Below are positions 24,575 through 31,949 of a stretch of DNA of 64,000 nt, piece by piece. A program made the translations under genes and the position numbers. This stretch comes from Bacteroidales bacterium UBA6267 (GTDB taxonomy: Bacteria > Bacteroidota > Bacteroidia > Bacteroidales > UBA1556), in the NCBI GenBank assembly GCA_002440745.1, contig DJVB01000042.1, positions 104,779 through 168,778 on the forward strand. The letters run 5' to 3'. Under the pieces are notes generated by a model. It was not told where the DNA came from. It saw only the letters and a list, made by a program, of their open reading frames with translations, and did not search any database. How positions within the stretch are numbered: the first letter of the stretch is position 1; each line of letters opens with the position of its first letter.

Positions 24575-26464
24575 TTAGGATAATTTCAACCTTTCAGAAA
24601 TAAATCTTTTTACTTGAGCATCGAATAGTGATTGACTCAACTCTGGGGTATCATTAGATTTTTTCTTAGCTTCAAGATTTTGGGAAATCATCTCTAACCC
24701 ATTGATTAATAAAGTTATATCCTTAGGAGTAGTTCCAATGCCAAAACTTACCCTCACCACACCTTGAAGCTGAAGCTTGGAGAAAGTTCGAAGCAGAAAG
24801 TTTTGAAATTTCTCTAAATTATTACTGATACCTAACATTTTTTTCACGGTGATGTGAGCGCAATGACATCCGTACCGCACACCAATTCCATGTGAAGAAA
24901 GTGCATTCGCCACTTTTTTCGGAGCTTTATTCTTAAAACTGAAAGGAATCACACCTCCTTTTGCAGCAAAATTTGGTGAGGATACACTTTGGATTCCATA
25001 AACCTTGAGACCCGGAATCTTTGAAAACCCTTGTAAAGTTATTTTAATCAACTTTGATTCATCCTCAATAATATGCTCAAAACCAATTCGTTGAATAAGA
25101 GAAAGTGATTTTGACAAAGCAAAAATCCCGGCTAAGTTTTCTGATCCAAGGACATTAATCTCTGAGAAATAATCAGGGTTATTACGAACAACATCTTTTT
25201 TCACAATCAATACGCCTGCGCCGAAAGGAGCATAAATCTTATGCCCGCTGAAGGCAAGAAAATCGAAATCTAAATGGCGTAGATTGATAGGTCGATGAGC
25301 AATCAACTGAGCCGCATCAACTAAAACAGACACCCCAAATTCATGGGCTATACTACTGATTTCCTGAAGGTTATTATAAATTCCCAACACATTTGAGGCT
25401 GCACTAAAGCAAAAGAGTTTAATACGTTTATTTCCGAAATCATGATTTTGATTGTAGGATAAAAATAAAGCCCTCAATTTCTCTAAATCAAATAACCCAT
25501 CGGTATCAATCCCAAAATGAATCAACTCTGAATTTCTTATATCGCGCCAAGGCAAATCGTTGGAAGAATGCTCCAAATTTGTTGTAACCACCACTGAATC
25601 AGAGGCTGATTCCCACTGATTATCAAAATATTGAGCAACGATATTTATCGACTCAGTGGTATTGGAAGTGAAAATCACCTGATAATTCTCCACATCAGCG
25701 CCGACAAAATCAGCACAAACAGAAGTCGCATTTTGAAGGACATCTAACGAATCTAATGAATTCAAATACAATGCGTTGCGATAAGACTCCCAAACCGGAA
25801 GAAAAGCTGGGGTGCTTGCGGCATTGTCGAGATTGGCAAATTTTCGATAGCCGGAGATGGTTGGAATAAGCAAATTGCGACCAATCATAGAATCGCGCAA
25901 GGAATTGAGTAATGGCCTACCTGAGAGGGCGTCTGAGTTATCGGAAAATTCATCAGAATCATTTGTTCGTGTTTGAGCAAGAAAAGGATTATCGCCTTTT
26001 ATCTTAATGATTTGCAGTGCTTTAGCGAATGTAATAATATTGATAAGGGCGGGTGTCCCTGGCTCTAACAAATCGGGCGCATTTGCATAAACCACCGATT
26101 TCTGAGAAACCATCCTTGTGGTACCTCCGCCGGTTAAAAAGGGCACTTTGCCTTTTAATACGCTTTTCGGCAAAGCTATCACATGAACTCCAAGAGCAAG
26201 CCCAAAATCATTGGAATTGATTTGATGAATTTCATCACAATTAATGTGCTTTTGTATTTGCTTAGCGCCACGAGCCGAACAAAAAATTACCTGATGATAT
26301 TCAGGATTAACACTCATGAAATCGGCAAAAATTGTTCTTGATTTATCAAAAAGTTCAGTGGAAATCGCTGAGTACAAACCGCTTCCGCGGTGAACATTGG
26401 AATAGGTTTCCAACGCAGCAAAAACTGAGCTTTCTACCTGTTGCAAAGGATTCGTTTTAGGCAT
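24575..26464 (-). CDS. Double-domain class V aminotransferase (cysteine desulfurase-like)
   Basis: A 629-residue protein made of two related parts. The C-terminal part (about 210-600) is a complete class V PLP fold: LDNAASTPAFLPVWESY, FTSNTTESIN, NLEHSSNDLPWR, VDAAQLIAHRP, and the Schiff-base Lys in FLAFSGHKIYAPFG. A Cys in RYGCHCAHI lies near the end. The N-terminal part (about 1-160) resembles a shortened copy. It keeps ETYSNVHRGSGLYSAIS, VIFCSARGAKQIQ and GGGTTRMVSQKSVVYANAPD but has lost the central segment with the PLP lysine. The rest, to about 210, is a polar linker. Cysteine desulfurase, selenocysteine lyase and an unrelated class V enzyme are all possible. It has its own promoter (26529-26522). 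Confidence 0.8.
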   Translation of the reverse strand: MPKTNPLQQVESSVFAALETYSNVHRGSGLYSAISTELFDKSRTIFADFMSVNPEYHQVIFCSARGAKQIQKHINCDEIHQINSNDFGLALGVHVIALPKSVLKGKVPFLTGGGTTRMVSQKSVVYANAPDLLEPGTPALINIITFAKALQIIKIKGDNPFLAQTRTNDSDEFSDNSDALSGRPLLNSLRDSMIGRNLLIPTISGYRKFANLDNAASTPAFLPVWESYRNALYLNSLDSLDVLQNATSVCADFVGADVENYQVIFTSNTTESINIVAQYFDNQWESASDSVVVTTNLEHSSNDLPWRDIRNSELIHFGIDTDGLFDLEKLRALFLSYNQNHDFGNKRIKLFCFSAASNVLGIYNNLQEISSIAHEFGVSVLVDAAQLIAHRPINLRHLDFDFLAFSGHKIYAPFGAGVLIVKKDVVRNNPDYFSEINVLGSENLAGIFALSKSLSLIQRIGFEHIIEDESKLIKITLQGFSKIPGLKVYGIQSVSSPNFAAKGGVIPFSFKNKAPKKVANALSSHGIGVRYGCHCAHITVKKMLGISNNLEKFQNFLLRTFSKLQLQGVVRVSFGIGTTPKDITLLINGLEMISQNLEAKKKSNDTPELSQSLFDAQVKRFISERLKLS

Positions 26465-26521
26465 TAGTATTTAGGTGTTATTGATAATTGATTAACAAGA
26501 TTTTAGACGAAATCCTTAAAA

Positions 26522-26529
26522 CAAAGTTA
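26522..26529 (-). promoter_or_regulatory. -7 box TAACTTTG of the aminotransferase gene
   Basis: Exact TAnnTTTG on the minus strand, 58 bases before the start at 26464. Confidence 0.5.
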
Positions 26530-26566
26530 CTTTGAATATTGGATTAATCTTAAAACAAAATCAATA

Positions 26567-28165
26567 TCAATTTTTCAACACCTTAATTGATTGAGAAAAT
26601 TTCCCATCGGAAATTCTCAAAAAATAAATACCATTGCTCAAAAATTCTAACTCATTTATATATTGATTCTGGTATCCTTCTTTTAAGCTTCTCAAACTAT
26701 TGAAAACTATAGCACCTTTATAATCAATCAATTCGATATAAATATCCGTTGACTTGGACAAATAAAAGTTAACTAAAATTTTTTCGGAGAAAGGGTTTGG
26801 ATAAGCTTGAAGTTGAAAATAATCCGCTCGAACCGACTCATCAGGTTCAATATTAGCTGATGGGTTTTTTATAAGATTAACCCTAAAAATTTGTGAAGTA
26901 GCACTACTCTGAGTCCCTGTATTTGTGAAAAAAATATTGGGCAAAGTAGAATTAATGCCGCCATAAATATAGCCTACTAAAGAAGTATCGGCAGATAAAC
27001 TATCCAAAAACAAGATTTGGTTTTCTGAAAAGGGCATATTCTCAGAGTGAATAAAATGAGCTCCTGCACCAAGTAAGCCGGGCATTTCAACAGGCAATTT
27101 ATGCTCCGACATATTCCCATTAGACTCACGAGTTACTCGCGCAATAGTTTTAACAAAAGGAACATTATCATCGGTTATTAAAGTCCCGTTCGACTCATAG
27201 TATCTTGCAATTCCTCCAAAAAATATTGTATTCATCGCATTATTGGATGCAGAATAAGCCGGTAAAAAAGCACATTCGTAATGATTAAAGTATTGCGTAA
27301 ACGAATTATTTACAAAATATCCGGAAGAATCTATATCCACGGAGTTTAAAAATGGCAAATCAACAGTTTGTTGAAAAACCCCGGAAAATGCCGTAAGTCC
27401 TTCATTTCCATTAGGAAAAATTTGCGGCACCACATTGAAGTCACGTCTGTGCAAATTTACAGAATCAGAAAAATAGCTCAAGTGATTGACATTAAAATTC
27501 GTTCCGTCAAAACTCATTTCAAATCTTCTAATTTCGTTGGTGTATTGTTGTACAAATGTGGGATTATTCATGGGGTTATATCTCCCATCAAATTTCTGAC
27601 CTCCAACAATATGGTAAACATTATTTATTTTACCAATTCTACCACCGGTAACAGCAAAACGGTAGTCACTTGTTTGGAAAATAAAAGGACTTATAGACTG
27701 ATTATTTTCAATAGCATCCATAATTCCCGGTAAATTGATAATGGTCAAATTATCAAAAGTCTTATGGTCGCCGGCAATTGTACTATATCCATATCCGCCA
27801 AACACATAGAGATAAATGGAATCTTGAATAAAAACGGCATTAGTTGTTCGCAGATGCTCGCGAATATTCTGACTCTGAGCGTTTAATGAAGCAGACCACG
27901 TTTCCAATGAAACAGGATCGACAACAATCAAGCTCTCGTTATGACCGGCCAAACTGAAGGACGCAAAAGGTTGCCGTTGATGCAAACCATCTAACCTCCC
28001 GCCTACAATTAACCATTTACCATCATATTGCCCATAACTATACGATTGAACTCCAATCAAGTTTGGAACGGCAACAGGTTCTAATTGGACATCATAAGGA
28101 AAACTCTGAGCATTTATCTGCTTTACGAGCAAAACTAATAAAAATAAAAACAAAAGATTCTTCAT
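26567..28165 (-). CDS. Kelch-like T9SS type A sorting domain-containing protein
   Basis: A 532-residue secreted protein. Signal peptide 1-19 (ends QINAQ). The body has repeated blades with Gly-Gly pairs, WLIVGGRLDG, YVFGGYGYST, YHIVGGQKFDGRYN, FFGGIARYYE and YIYGGINS, which is the Kelch-propeller pattern. The last ~85 residues form a type A sorting domain (LQAYPNPFSEKILVNFY to QSIKVLKN). It is unrelated in body to the mosaic paralogues at 2-7 kb and 29-41 kb. It stands alone, with a promoter 26 bases upstream. Binding partner unknown. Confidence 0.85.
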   Translation of the reverse strand: MKNLLFLFLLVLLVKQINAQSFPYDVQLEPVAVPNLIGVQSYSYGQYDGKWLIVGGRLDGLHQRQPFASFSLAGHNESLIVVDPVSLETWSASLNAQSQNIREHLRTTNAVFIQDSIYLYVFGGYGYSTIAGDHKTFDNLTIINLPGIMDAIENNQSISPFIFQTSDYRFAVTGGRIGKINNVYHIVGGQKFDGRYNPMNNPTFVQQYTNEIRRFEMSFDGTNFNVNHLSYFSDSVNLHRRDFNVVPQIFPNGNEGLTAFSGVFQQTVDLPFLNSVDIDSSGYFVNNSFTQYFNHYECAFLPAYSASNNAMNTIFFGGIARYYESNGTLITDDNVPFVKTIARVTRESNGNMSEHKLPVEMPGLLGAGAHFIHSENMPFSENQILFLDSLSADTSLVGYIYGGINSTLPNIFFTNTGTQSSATSQIFRVNLIKNPSANIEPDESVRADYFQLQAYPNPFSEKILVNFYLSKSTDIYIELIDYKGAIVFNSLRSLKEGYQNQYINELEFLSNGIYFLRISDGKFSQSIKVLKN

Positions 28166-28190
28166 AAAGTACAGTTTATTTTGTAAAAGG

Positions 28191-28198
28191 CAAAAGTA
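28191..28198 (-). promoter_or_regulatory. -7 box TACTTTTG of the Kelch-like gene
   Basis: Exact TAnnTTTG match followed by CC, 26 bases before the start at 28165. Confidence 0.6.
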
Positions 28199-28295
28199 GT
28201 CTTTTTATAAAATACTGTTATTAAGTGATTTTCTAATAATTAGACATGTTTTTTCAAATTGAATTATTTTTTTACAATATTTTTTAAATAAACAT

Positions 28296-28324
28296 GCAAC
28301 CTTTCTATTTAGTGCATTGTCTGG
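28296..28324 (+). promoter_or_regulatory. ECF-type promoter, module 1
   Basis: GCAACC at 28296-28301, a 17-base spacer, then GTCTGG at 28319-28324. The -35 AAC core and -10 GTC core at this distance are the hallmark of ECF sigma promoters. The same layout recurs exactly 100 bases downstream. Confidence 0.6.
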
Positions 28325-28330
28325 TATCTG

Positions 28331-28386
28331 TGGTTTGTTTTATGAAAAAAATAATATTTTTTCCGGATTAAGTCCGGTTTTTTTTT
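28331..28386 (+). ncRNA. Candidate small RNA 1 (about 55 nt)
   Basis: From the predicted start just past the module 1 promoter to an intrinsic terminator: CCGGA (28363-28367), loop TTAAG, TCCGG (28373-28377), then nine T. It contains a nine-codon ORF (28342-28371, MKKIIFFPD) whose stop lies in the terminator loop. The object could therefore instead be a leader peptide with an attenuator. The transcript start is approximate. Confidence 0.5.
28363..28386 (+). terminator. Intrinsic terminator of module 1
   Basis: A 5-bp GC-rich stem, CCGGA/TCCGG, with a 5-base loop and a T9 tail. Confidence 0.8.
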
Positions 28387-28395
28387 GCAACCAAT

Positions 28396-28424
28396 GCAAC
28401 CTTTATAAAAAGAGGGTTGTCTGA
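28396..28424 (+). promoter_or_regulatory. ECF-type promoter, module 2
   Basis: GCAACC at 28396-28401 (an extra GCAACC precedes it at 28387), a 17-base spacer, then GTCTGA at 28419-28424. Spacer length is identical to module 1, while the spacer sequence is different. Confidence 0.6.
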
Positions 28425-28430
28425 GGTTTC

Positions 28431-28512
28431 GGATTTTAGTAAAACACAAAAAGGATTGAGCCCCTTTTTCATAAGTATTGAAATGAACCGGACGCCAGTC
28501 CGGTTTTTTTTT
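28431..28512 (+). ncRNA. Candidate small RNA 2 (about 82 nt)
   Basis: Downstream of the module 2 promoter. It holds one internal hairpin, AAAAAGG (28448-28454) with CCTTTTT (28463-28469), and ends in the terminator at 28486-28512. No convincing ORF lies inside. The two candidate RNAs share the CCGGA/TCCGG terminator core but little else. Confidence 0.5.
28486..28512 (+). terminator. Intrinsic terminator of module 2
   Basis: AACCGGAC (28486-28493), loop GCCA, GTCCGGTT (28498-28505), with the T-run continuing to 28512. Confidence 0.88.
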
Positions 28513-28563
28513 CTTATGACAATAATCACACAAACCAATCCTTCAACTATTCCATTTAATAAT

Positions 28564-28571
28564 TACCTTTG
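28564..28571 (+). promoter_or_regulatory. -7 box TACCTTTG of the barrel gene
   Basis: Exact TAnnTTTG match followed by TGC, 83 bases before the start at 28654. It indicates a housekeeping promoter separate from the ECF modules. Confidence 0.55.
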
Positions 28572-28653
28572 TGCTTTATTTTATGTTTAAATTATTGCTA
28601 ACATTTGAATAATCAGGTTCTTAATTTATAACAACTTAATCCTTTTTCTTATT

Positions 28654-29391
28654 ATGAAATTCTCAATTATCCTCTTTCTCATTTCGATTTCTCTAAGTTC
28701 ATTTTCTCAAAAATCCTATTGGACAGCAGCCGGCAGCTATATTTTCAGCTCCTCAAATGCTTCTTATTCAGACCCAAATAATTCTGGCGAAAGGATTAAT
28801 GTTTCCGGCCCAGTAAGATTCACTTTATGGCTGAATACCAATATGTTTTACAATTATGACTTCAATAGTAAAGTTGGAATTCAAACAGGTTTTGGCGTGA
28901 ATAATATCGGTTTCATTACGGATGAAAAAAGTAGTGTAACCTTAGTTTCTGACCCGGATTATAATGTTAACATCAAATGGAAGCGCAGAGCTTATTCTCT
29001 TTCCGTACCATTAGGACTTAAAATTGGCGATTTAGACGGATTTCATTTATTTATTGGTGGTCAATATGATTGGCTTTTTCACTATAAGGAGAAAGAATTT
29101 TTAAGTACAGGAAAGAGAAAATTCACGGAGTGGATGTCGAATCGAGTTACGAATTTCCTTCCTTCCGCTGTAGTAGGCATTGCATTTAAAAAAGGAATTC
29201 AACTCAGATTCAACTATTATTTGGATGATTTTATGAATAAAGATTATTCCTATCTCAATACAGCCAACCAAACTATAAAACCATATCAAGATATGGATTC
29301 AAGGATTATGACCCTTTCCATCATAAGTGGAAATATTTTTAGAGATTACGCAAATTCAGAAACTACCACTAAGCAAATAGCTGTTTTATAA
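28654..29391 (+). CDS. Outer-membrane beta-barrel protein (PorT-like layout)
   Basis: A 245-residue exported protein. Signal peptide 1-18 (ends LSSFSQ). The mature part alternates strands: GPVRFTLWLNTNMFYNYDF, KVGIQTGFGVNNIGFI, WKRRAYSLSVPLGLKIGDL, HLFIGGQYDWLFHYKEKEF and AVVGIAFKKGIQLRFNYYL. This is the arrangement of the outer-membrane beta-barrel domain family that includes PorT. It could be a general barrel protein rather than a T9SS component; sequence alone does not decide. It converges on the T9SS cargo array at 29504. Confidence 0.75.
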   Translation: MKFSIILFLISISLSSFSQKSYWTAAGSYIFSSSNASYSDPNNSGERINVSGPVRFTLWLNTNMFYNYDFNSKVGIQTGFGVNNIGFITDEKSSVTLVSDPDYNVNIKWKRRAYSLSVPLGLKIGDLDGFHLFIGGQYDWLFHYKEKEFLSTGKRKFTEWMSNRVTNFLPSAVVGIAFKKGIQLRFNYYLDDFMNKDYSYLNTANQTIKPYQDMDSRIMTLSIISGNIFRDYANSETTTKQIAVL

Positions 29392-29424
29392 ATAATTATA
29401 GAATTTAGAATTCAGCCAATGAGC

Positions 29425-29455
29425 AATTCAGCACCGTTACGCTCCTGAATTTTAA
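29425..29455 (+). terminator. Hairpin after the barrel gene
   Basis: AATTCAG (29425-29431) pairs with CTGAATT (29445-29451), followed by a short T-run. It lies in the convergent gap to the cargo array. Confidence 0.45.
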
Positions 29456-29503
29456 CGGGAACTGTACGGACATTACATTCCCTCTTCCGACAACTGTACC
29501 GGA

Positions 29504-29731
29504 TCACTCCTTCACAAATTTCCCCACGAACCTTTCGCCTTTGGCGTTGAGGCCTTCGAGGAGGTAAATGCCCGGGCTAAGTTGCTCAACCGAAAGCTCT
29601 TGCCCTGCCCTGACTTGGCCAAAGCTTTGAACCAATCTTCCGGTGCTGCTAAAGATTTGTAGCGAAACCGACTCCGCATTAGGCTGCTGCCAATCAATAG
29701 TGATGTGGGTGGTGGCGGGGTTGGGATAGAC
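29504..29731 (-). repeat. Sorting-domain cassette, copy 1
   Basis: A DNA segment of about 228 bases, from the stop codon to the YPNP codons, repeated nearly unchanged at 31141, 34099, 35826, 37660 and 39391. By eye it is much richer in G+C than the gene bodies. Confidence 0.85.
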
Positions 29732-31111
29732 AACAATATCATTTTTTGGTAACTCTACATCTACTACCTTTGCCACTCTGCACGTTGGATCCGGGCAGCC
29801 CATGCTATCCACCCGGAAAACTAAACCGTATTGAAAGCTGTCGGTACTGATATTGGTAGATATTGTAAAACCCATATCATCGTTTTGTACAAATTGACTA
29901 AAGCCATAACCTGTTAATTCATTACCTGAGATATTCGGAAAATCATAGGCTTTAAACCATAAGCTATCTCCATTGGAATCAAGTTGGAACAGATAATTAA
30001 GGCTTCTGTGATTTACAAGGGAAGTGTGGTCAATCACAATGCCTAGATAAGTCATATTTCCTTTCTTATCTAATTGAAAATCGTAAACACCATAATTGGC
30101 ATATTTTATTGTTGAATAATTAGGTATATAATAGGGAGCCCTTCCGTAAGATTTATTCCACTTGATATTGAACTCAGTATCCAATTTCATTATATTGGGT
30201 TTGAGGTAATTTTCATGCGGGCCTGGAGCAGAATTATCTCCAAAGTACTCTTTTACATAAGCTAAGTATAGATGCGTGTCAAGAGGGTTATATCGGATAT
30301 GAGGTTGCCGGTTTTCTTCACCATTCCCTATGGATTTTGTTTTTAGTACATTTCCATTTTTATCTAATTTTTTTAAAATAATATGGTTACTCCAATCCCA
30401 AATTCCTTCATGCGTCTCATAAGCTGCAATATAAGTGCTATCGGGTAAAACTGCCAGACTAATACCTGAATATAATGGGTAACCACCAAGGGAATCATTT
30501 TTAATTTTATATTCCCATTCTATATTACCTATACTATCAACCTTAGTTACCACACTCATGGACTGATATAAACCATTGGTTATAGCCATAATTATAACTC
30601 CCCCATCTAGTGTTGCCTTCATTTCGCGATGTATATATTCTTTCCAAGAATTTGGCCATAAAGAATCAACCGGATCAATATTACTGTGTAAATATGTTTT
30701 TAATATCGTATCGTGATTTAAACTATGCTTTACCAATTCAATAATATACTCAGGCATAGTATCCCTAATAGCTTGTCCACTAAAATAATCGCCATTTAAT
30801 CCCTCAGCAAAATAATGTTCATAATATATTTCATAATAGATACCGGCGCTATCCTTTTTATGTTCAAATTTTATAGAATCTATTACATTGCCATATTCAT
30901 CAAGTTTATTGATATATTCAGCGCCAATATAGGTTGGAGCACCAACAATCGAATAACGACCTGCTACCAAATAATTAGTGCTATCGACACGTATGATATC
31001 AGAAGCCAAACAACTGCGTGAATACTCATATAAAGTGCTTTCAAAATAGATTTGTTGCCCCTGATTATAGCCAACTATCGTTAGAAATAAAATTAAAAAT
31101 AAATATTTCAT
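29504..31111 (-). CDS. T9SS type A sorting domain-containing propeller-like protein
   Basis: A 535-residue secreted protein if started at the ATG at 31111, which opens a signal peptide (ends GYNQGQ). A GTG at 31144 would add eleven residues overlapping the upstream stop and is less likely. Blades carry VTKVDSIGNIEWEYKI, LKKLDKNGNVLKTK and LFQLDSNGDSLWFK. The last ~75 residues are the sorting-domain cassette shared by six genes in this array (VYPNPATTHITIDWQQ to GKFVKE), although the body is not closely related to that of the neighbours. Last of a three-gene minus-strand operon (33506, 31944, 31111), 29 bases after the previous stop. Function unknown. Confidence 0.85.
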   Translation of the reverse strand: MKYLFLILFLTIVGYNQGQQIYFESTLYEYSRSCLASDIIRVDSTNYLVAGRYSIVGAPTYIGAEYINKLDEYGNVIDSIKFEHKKDSAGIYYEIYYEHYFAEGLNGDYFSGQAIRDTMPEYIIELVKHSLNHDTILKTYLHSNIDPVDSLWPNSWKEYIHREMKATLDGGVIIMAITNGLYQSMSVVTKVDSIGNIEWEYKIKNDSLGGYPLYSGISLAVLPDSTYIAAYETHEGIWDWSNHIILKKLDKNGNVLKTKSIGNGEENRQPHIRYNPLDTHLYLAYVKEYFGDNSAPGPHENYLKPNIMKLDTEFNIKWNKSYGRAPYYIPNYSTIKYANYGVYDFQLDKKGNMTYLGIVIDHTSLVNHRSLNYLFQLDSNGDSLWFKAYDFPNISGNELTGYGFSQFVQNDDMGFTISTNISTDSFQYGLVFRVDSMGCPDPTCRVAKVVDVELPKNDIVVYPNPATTHITIDWQQPNAESVSLQIFSSTGRLVQSFGQVRAGQELSVEQLSPGIYLLEGLNAKGERFVGKFVKE

Positions 31112-31140
31112 AATTCGTAAGTTTAAAAAATACCGCATAA

Positions 31141-31366
31141 TCACTCCTTCACAAATTTCCCCACAAATCGTTGCCCTTTGGCAGTGAGGCCTTCGAGGAG
31201 GTAAATGCCCGGGCTAAGTTGCACCACCGAAAGCTCTTGCCCGGCCCTGACTTGGCCAAAGCTTTGAACCAATCTTCCGGTGCTGCTAAAGATTTGTAGC
31301 GAAACCGACTCGGCATTAGGCTGTTGCCAATCAATGGTGATGTGGGTGGTGGCGGGGTTGGGATAT
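31141..31366 (-). repeat. Sorting-domain cassette, copy 2
   Basis: Same segment as 29504-29731 with a handful of base differences, attached to an unrelated body. Confidence 0.85.
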
Positions 31367-31944
31367 AGTTTAAAGGTTGAGTTAAGGTCTATCTCATTCT
31401 CAAATCCTAAGAAAATAGGAGTTCCCCATTCCTCATTTCCTTTTTGATAATACTTCAGCTCAATCAGATTTGTTACAAGAGTACTTGGCTCATAATAGAC
31501 TAAATTAATTGCCATTCCGATGGAATCTACATACATATCCCAATCAAAATTACCGTTCTCATAGAGATTAATTTTTCTTCCATTATATAATGCAGTATCA
31601 TAATAGACACTATCAATATTTCCAAAATTTACCAATGAATCCAAAGATGTGTAAAATATTGTATCGATAAATGAGGAAAAAGATGTTGGAATTGCGCTTC
31701 CGATAGTTTTGCTTTTAACACTTCTTACATAATAAATGGTATCAAATCCTTGAGAATAGTATTTAGAATGTATTACATAGACATTATAAATGTAACTTGC
31801 ACCATATCCACCGAGTAAGCTTTGTTGTGTATGAAAAACATCACCCACATCAAAATTGTAAATATCTCTATTTGTTGATATAGTTTGCGATGAACAAACG
31901 AAAACTACGAAAACAAAAAATAAAAGTGTAACTGATTTTCTCAT
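31141..31944 (-). CDS. Small T9SS type A sorting domain-containing protein
   Basis: A 267-residue secreted protein. Signal peptide 1-20 (ends VCSSQ). The central ~165 residues (NRDIYNFDVGDVFHTQQ onward, with repeated DTIYYVRS, DTIFYTSL, SVYYDTALY) have no detectable relation to the propeller genes around it. The C-terminal sorting cassette (YPNPATTHITIDWQQ) is nevertheless nearly identical to theirs. It lies 5 bases after the gene at 31950 and 29 bases before the next, so it is in an operon. The body belongs to no family I recognise. It shows most clearly that the cassette moves or converts independently of the body. Confidence 0.82.
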   Translation of the reverse strand: MRKSVTLLFFVFVVFVCSSQTISTNRDIYNFDVGDVFHTQQSLLGGYGASYIYNVYVIHSKYYSQGFDTIYYVRSVKSKTIGSAIPTSFSSFIDTIFYTSLDSLVNFGNIDSVYYDTALYNGRKINLYENGNFDWDMYVDSIGMAINLVYYEPSTLVTNLIELKYYQKGNEEWGTPIFLGFENEIDLNSTFKLYPNPATTHITIDWQQPNAESVSLQIFSSTGRLVQSFGQVRAGQELSVVQLSPGIYLLEGLTAKGQRFVGKFVKE

Positions 31945-31949
31945 AATCC

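Larger units (their letters stand above)
28166..28653. other. Intergenic region holding two tandem promoter-terminator modules
   Basis: This 488-base divergent gap contains the minus-strand promoter at 28191-28198, two plus-strand modules whose promoter motifs are exactly 100 bases apart (28296 and 28396), and the promoter of the next gene (28564-28571). Details are in the separate entries. Confidence 0.7.

Noticed and set aside
31112..31144. GTG start for the 535-residue cargo gene
   Set aside because: It would put eleven polar residues before an otherwise well-formed signal peptide and overlap the previous stop.
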